Of a DNA stretch of 9,984 bases, positions 7,449 to 9,984 are shown one piece after another. This DNA is from Cryomorphaceae bacterium (GTDB lineage: Bacteria; Bacteroidota; Bacteroidia; Flavobacteriales; Schleiferiaceae). Below the pieces are notes generated by a model that saw only the letters and a program-made list of their open reading frames with translations, ran no database searches and was not told the DNA's origin. How positions within the stretch are numbered: position 1 is the stretch's first letter; every line of letters starts with the position of its first letter. The DNA is taken from the NCBI GenBank assembly GCA_949547975.1, contig CATITW010000276.1, forward strand, positions 1 through 9,984. The letters run 5' to 3'. Position numbers and translations under genes: made by a program.

Positions 7449-8918
7449 TTATCTACTGTAGTTTGGTGCTTCTCTTGTGATACTTACGTTGTGTGGGTGA
7501 CTTTCTTGCATACCCGCCGCTGTGATCTGAACGAATCGTGCCGTTTGTTGCAGCGTCGGAACATCTGAAGAACCACAATACCCCATTCCTGCGCGCAGTC
7601 CGCCCACGAATTGGTACATGACCTCTCCAACTTCTCCTTTATAAGGTACGCGGCCCACAATGCCTTCCGGTACCAATTTTTTAACATCGTCCTCCACGTC
7701 TTGGAAATAACGGTCTTTCGAACCATCACTCATCGCCTCTACAGACCCCATACCGCGGTAGGTTTTGTATTTACGTCCTTCGTAGATGACCGTATCGCCT
7801 GGACTCTCTTTCGTTCCTGCGAACATCGATCCAAGCATGACACAATCTGCACCCGCAGCCATCGCCTTAACGATGTCCCCAGTAAAACGAATTCCGCCAT
7901 CTGCTATAACAGGAATGCGACCCGCAATAGCTTTCGATACTTCCATCACTGCACTGAGTTGTGGATACCCCACACCAGCAACAATACGTGTAGTACAAAT
8001 GGAACCTGGTCCAATCCCTACTTTAACTGCATCCGCTCCGGCTTCCATCAAATACAATGCAGCCTCCGCAGTTGCGATATTCCCAACTACCACATCAAGC
8101 TCAGGGAATTTAGCCTTCACACTTTGCAAAGACGCCACTACACCTTTAGTATGCCCGTGCGCGGTATCTATAATCACTGCATCAACACCACTTTCATTCA
8201 GCGCAGCAACTCGCTCAACAACGTCTTGGGTGACACCTACAGCCGCTGCAACTCTAAGTCGACCGTACTGGTCCTTGTTTGCGTTTGGCTTTACTTTATT
8301 CTTTGTGATGTCGCGGTACGTGATCAGTCCCACTAACTTGTGGTCTTCGTCAATCACCGGCAACTTTTCAATCTTATGCTCCTGCAAAATCGACTCTGCC
8401 TCCTCCATCGTACAGTTCGGCTTTGTAGTGACCAATTCTCCTTTGGTCATCACCTCGTCGATCAAGCGGTCGTTTTTCTTCTCAAAACGCAAATCTCGAT
8501 TCGTGATGATTCCAATCAAGCGTTTGTCCGCATCAACTACAGGAATACCACCAATCTTAAATTCTGCCATCATAGCTTTTGCATCCGCTACGGTCGCATC
8601 CTTTAATAAGGTCACTGGATCTAAAATCATTCCGCTCTCTGCACGCTTCACTTTACGCACTTCGATGGCTTGCTGCTCGATCGTCATGTTTTTGTGGATC
8701 ACTCCGATACCGCCTTCTTGAGCGATCGCTATCGCCATGGCGCTTTCGGTAACTGTGTCCATCGCCGCAGAGATGATAGGCGTCTTTAAGCCAATGTTTT
8801 TAGAAAACTTAGAGCTCAAATCCACATCGCGTGGCAAAACTTCAGAATAGTTGGGAACTAATAGTACGTCGTCGTACGTGAGACCTAGACCAAGGACTTT
8901 TTCGTTGCTGTGTGACAT
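7449..8918 (-). CDS. guaB: Inosine-5'-monophosphate dehydrogenase (IMPDH)
   Basis: This is a 489-residue IMP dehydrogenase, the enzyme that oxidises IMP to XMP with NAD+, the rate-setting first step of GMP synthesis in the cytoplasm. The barrel starts GLTYDDVLLVPNYSEVLPRD and carries the catalytic loop GIGPGSICTT with the thioimidate-forming C308. The phosphate-binding region is IPVIADGGIRFTGD, the mobile flap begins at GMGSVEAM (~389), and EGIVGRVPYKG (~418-428) is conserved. Two CBS domains that bind regulatory nucleotides are inserted at ~98-150 and ~158-210 (GGIPVVD and KLPVIDEDHKLVGLITYRD). I chose the ATG at 8918 because it gives the normal family length and N-terminus. A longer reading from a TTG at 8969 adds 17 residues that do not fit and would run through the promoter. 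It is the first gene of the isomerase/MoxR operon. No purine riboswitch is evident. Confidence 0.97.
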   Translation of the reverse strand: MSHSNEKVLGLGLTYDDVLLVPNYSEVLPRDVDLSSKFSKNIGLKTPIISAAMDTVTESAMAIAIAQEGGIGVIHKNMTIEQQAIEVRKVKRAESGMILDPVTLLKDATVADAKAMMAEFKIGGIPVVDADKRLIGIITNRDLRFEKKNDRLIDEVMTKGELVTTKPNCTMEEAESILQEHKIEKLPVIDEDHKLVGLITYRDITKNKVKPNANKDQYGRLRVAAAVGVTQDVVERVAALNESGVDAVIIDTAHGHTKGVVASLQSVKAKFPELDVVVGNIATAEAALYLMEAGADAVKVGIGPGSICTTRIVAGVGYPQLSAVMEVSKAIAGRIPVIADGGIRFTGDIVKAMAAGADCVMLGSMFAGTKESPGDTVIYEGRKYKTYRGMGSVEAMSDGSKDRYFQDVEDDVKKLVPEGIVGRVPYKGEVGEVMYQFVGGLRAGMGYCGSSDVPTLQQTARFVQITAAGMQESHPHNVSITREAPNYSR

Positions 8919-8919
8919 T

Positions 8920-8939
8920 GCAATTCTATTTTGAATTGC
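8920..8939 (-). promoter_or_regulatory. Palindrome directly before the guaB start: operator or leader hairpin
   Basis: A perfect 7-bp inverted repeat (plus strand GCAATTC, 6-nt spacer, GAATTGC) ends 1 nt before the guaB ATG. A third copy of its core, GCAATT on the plus strand, lies at 8952-8957, just upstream of the -7 element. The predicted transcription start, near 8936, falls inside the first arm, so a DNA-binding operator overlapping the start point fits better than a fully transcribed hairpin. The regulator is unknown. Confidence 0.45.
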
Positions 8940-8942
8940 GCC

Positions 8943-8970
8943 CAAAATTAAGCAATTTCTATGAAACAAA
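8943..8970 (-). promoter_or_regulatory. Bacteroidota-type promoter for guaB and downstream operon
   Basis: On the minus strand a perfect -7 element TAATTTTG (8950-8943) matches TAnnTTTG, the consensus for the primary sigma factor of Bacteroidota. A -33-like TTTG (8970-8967) lies 16 bp upstream, slightly closer than usual. Transcription would start around 8936, leaving a leader of about 18 nt before the guaB ATG. The TTTG is part of the T-rich tail of the preceding terminator, so the two signals overlap. Confidence 0.68.
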
Positions 8971-8994
8971 ACGGGCGACCCTAAGGTCGCCCGT
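8961..8994 (-). terminator. Intrinsic terminator after the T9SS substrate gene
   Basis: A perfect, GC-rich 10-bp inverted repeat (ACGGGCGACC at 8971-8980, ACGGGCGACC reverse complement at 8985-8994) with a 4-nt loop is followed on the minus strand by the T-rich TTTGTTTCAT. It lies 24 nt after the TAA of the right-edge gene, so it should end that transcript and insulate guaB. On the plus strand no T-run follows directly, and no plus-strand gene is nearby. Confidence 0.88.
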
Positions 8995-9018
8995 CACACT
9001 TTGATAATTATTTAACAC

Positions 9019-9984
9019 TTAGTACAATAACGTGAAGGTACCGCGCTCTTCCACAGGCACATCTTCAATACTTCTGTACTTAATATAATAGGTGTAGGTA
9101 CCCATTGGAGCATCTTTTCCACCGATAGTTCCGTCCCAACCTTCTGCGATGGTTGTGGTTCTAAAGACCTCTTGTCCCCAGCGGTCCATGATGAACATGG
9201 TGTAGCTGTCCGTACGAGCAAATACACCTTGTGGTTTCCATACTTTGTTTTTATTGGAGTACTCAGATTTCGGGTTGAACGCGCTTGGCACCCAAAGTCT
9301 CGCTTTGTGCACTGCACAACTCACGTTAGAACGTGCATTGAACTTATCACCGAACTCGTCTCTCCAAGGAATGATGCCGTCTGCTGCAATCGCACGGATG
9401 TAGTAGCAGAACTTCCCTCTAGAATTACTAAATGGCTTGATATCATCTACAAAAGCGGTATCGTCTGTCGAACCAGCATAGTTGAAACTAGAACCGCCAT
9501 CGGTCGATCTAAACACCTCATATTCCTGAACACCACCGTCAAACTCGCGGTACGCGGACCATACTAGCGTATTGGTTAGGTTTCCTAGCGCTTCAACGTT
9601 AAGCAGAATGTTCGTAGCGATGTTAGATAGCGTATCTAAAGATCCACAGGAATCTGTTGAGGCGATACGGTAGTAATAGCTTCTTGAGGTAGGATCCGCG
9701 GTATAATCTACAAACTTCACTTCCCAAGGTCCTAGCGTTGGTTTCACCACATTACCGATCGTCAAGTATGGACCTATTTCATCGTCTGCACGCTGAATTT
9801 GATAATCGATCACGTCAGCATCTTTATCGATGTAGGCATACATATCTACACCGTTCTGAGAATTCACAGAGGCACGGCCTAAATACAAAACTTTCGAGCC
9901 TTGAACCACCGCTGAACTGTTACATACGCGATTCGAAGTGCTCGTGATCGTACCTGTAGTGTCTACTGCTTTTACGTAATAGCA
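9019..9984 (-). CDS. Secreted Fn3-like protein with type B T9SS C-terminal sorting domain (partial)
   Basis: The frame is open to the right edge and gives the last 321 residues of a longer protein; no start is visible, and the internal GTG near 9909 is just a valine codon. The first ~225 residues hold about three fibronectin-III-like repeats, recognised by recurring C/F-Y-Y-x-(V/I)-(K/R)-A strands (CYYVKAVD at the edge, YYYRIASTD, FCYYIRAIA). The last ~90 residues form the gliding-motility-associated C-terminal (CHU_C) domain: VPSAFNPKSEYSNKNKVWKP, MFIMDRWGQEVFRT, EGWDGTIGGKDAPMGTYTYYI and a terminal strand FTLLY. In Bacteroidota this domain sends proteins through the type IX secretion system to the cell surface or outside, where it is processed. 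The biological role of this protein is set by the missing N-terminal part and cannot be told here. It ends in a strong terminator and is not part of the guaB operon. Confidence 0.92.
   Translation of the reverse strand, partial: CYYVKAVDTTGTITSTSNRVCNSSAVVQGSKVLYLGRASVNSQNGVDMYAYIDKDADVIDYQIQRADDEIGPYLTIGNVVKPTLGPWEVKFVDYTADPTSRSYYYRIASTDSCGSLDTLSNIATNILLNVEALGNLTNTLVWSAYREFDGGVQEYEVFRSTDGGSSFNYAGSTDDTAFVDDIKPFSNSRGKFCYYIRAIAADGIIPWRDEFGDKFNARSNVSCAVHKARLWVPSAFNPKSEYSNKNKVWKPQGVFARTDSYTMFIMDRWGQEVFRTTTIAEGWDGTIGGKDAPMGTYTYYIKYRSIEDVPVEERGTFTLLY

Noticed and set aside
7611..8721. Two long open frames (241 and 311 codons) on the strand opposite guaB
   Set aside because: They lie wholly inside a highly conserved enzyme gene, show no family motifs, and overlap each other in different frames. 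They are most likely a by-product of guaB codon use.
8919..8969. Extension of guaB to an upstream TTG giving 506 residues
   Set aside because: The added 17 residues do not fit the IMPDH N-terminus, the codons run through the -7 promoter element and palindrome, and the ATG at 8918 gives the normal length.
9907..9909. GTG as the start of a 296-residue protein at the right edge
   Set aside because: The frame continues open to the end of the window, and the upstream residues (CYYVKAVD...) are clearly another Fn3-like repeat, so the gene is partial.

Overview
The window reads as a piece of a Bacteroidota chromosome, most likely Flavobacteriales-like. The main reasons are a C-terminal type IX secretion (gliding-motility/CHU_C) sorting domain on the right-edge gene, a promoter matching the Bacteroidota TAnnTTTG consensus, the absence of clear Shine-Dalgarno sequences, and a gene set (IMP dehydrogenase, tandem SurA/PpiC-type periplasmic proteins, MoxR, an OmpR-type two-component pair) typical of that phylum. 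Species cannot be fixed from the sequence alone. Coding is very dense, and every gene except the left-edge fragment is on the minus strand.

Layout in minus-strand transcription order, right to left. (1) 9984-9019: the C-terminal ~321 residues of a large secreted Fn3-like protein ending in a type B T9SS sorting domain, closed by a perfect 10-bp stem terminator at 8994-8971. (2) 8918-7449: guaB, with its own promoter overlapping the terminator tail and a palindrome just before the start codon. (3) 7447-5501: a 648-residue periplasmic PpiC/SurA-type protein with two parvulin domains and a probable decayed third. (4) 5499-4654: a lipoprotein with SurA-like ends but no recognisable parvulin domain. 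(5) 4688-3333: a SurA-like isomerase/chaperone with two parvulin domains. (6) 3340-2378: a MoxR-type AAA+ ATPase. (7) 2293-881 and 872-183: a membrane sensor histidine kinase and its OmpR-family response regulator. On the plus strand at 1-186 lies the C-terminal end of a photolyase/cryptochrome-family protein, converging on the response-regulator gene with a 4-bp stop-codon overlap.

Genes 2 to 6 are separated by 1 nt or overlap, so they look like one transcription unit joining GMP synthesis to an outer-membrane/periplasmic folding cassette plus a MoxR ATPase. The two-component pair follows after a short gap and may be read through or have its own start. A reasonable inference is that the isomerases and chaperones serve envelope and secreted protein biogenesis, and that the two-component pair could monitor the envelope. 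That last link is inferred from adjacency only.

No tRNA, rRNA, CRISPR array, insertion sequence or phage gene was seen. No stretch over 300 bases lacks a gene. I found no clear new defence or mobile system. The points most worth a second look are the parvulin-less lipoprotein, the compact terminator/promoter/operator region before guaB, the 10-bp phased repeats before the kinase gene, and the convergent stop overlap at the left end.
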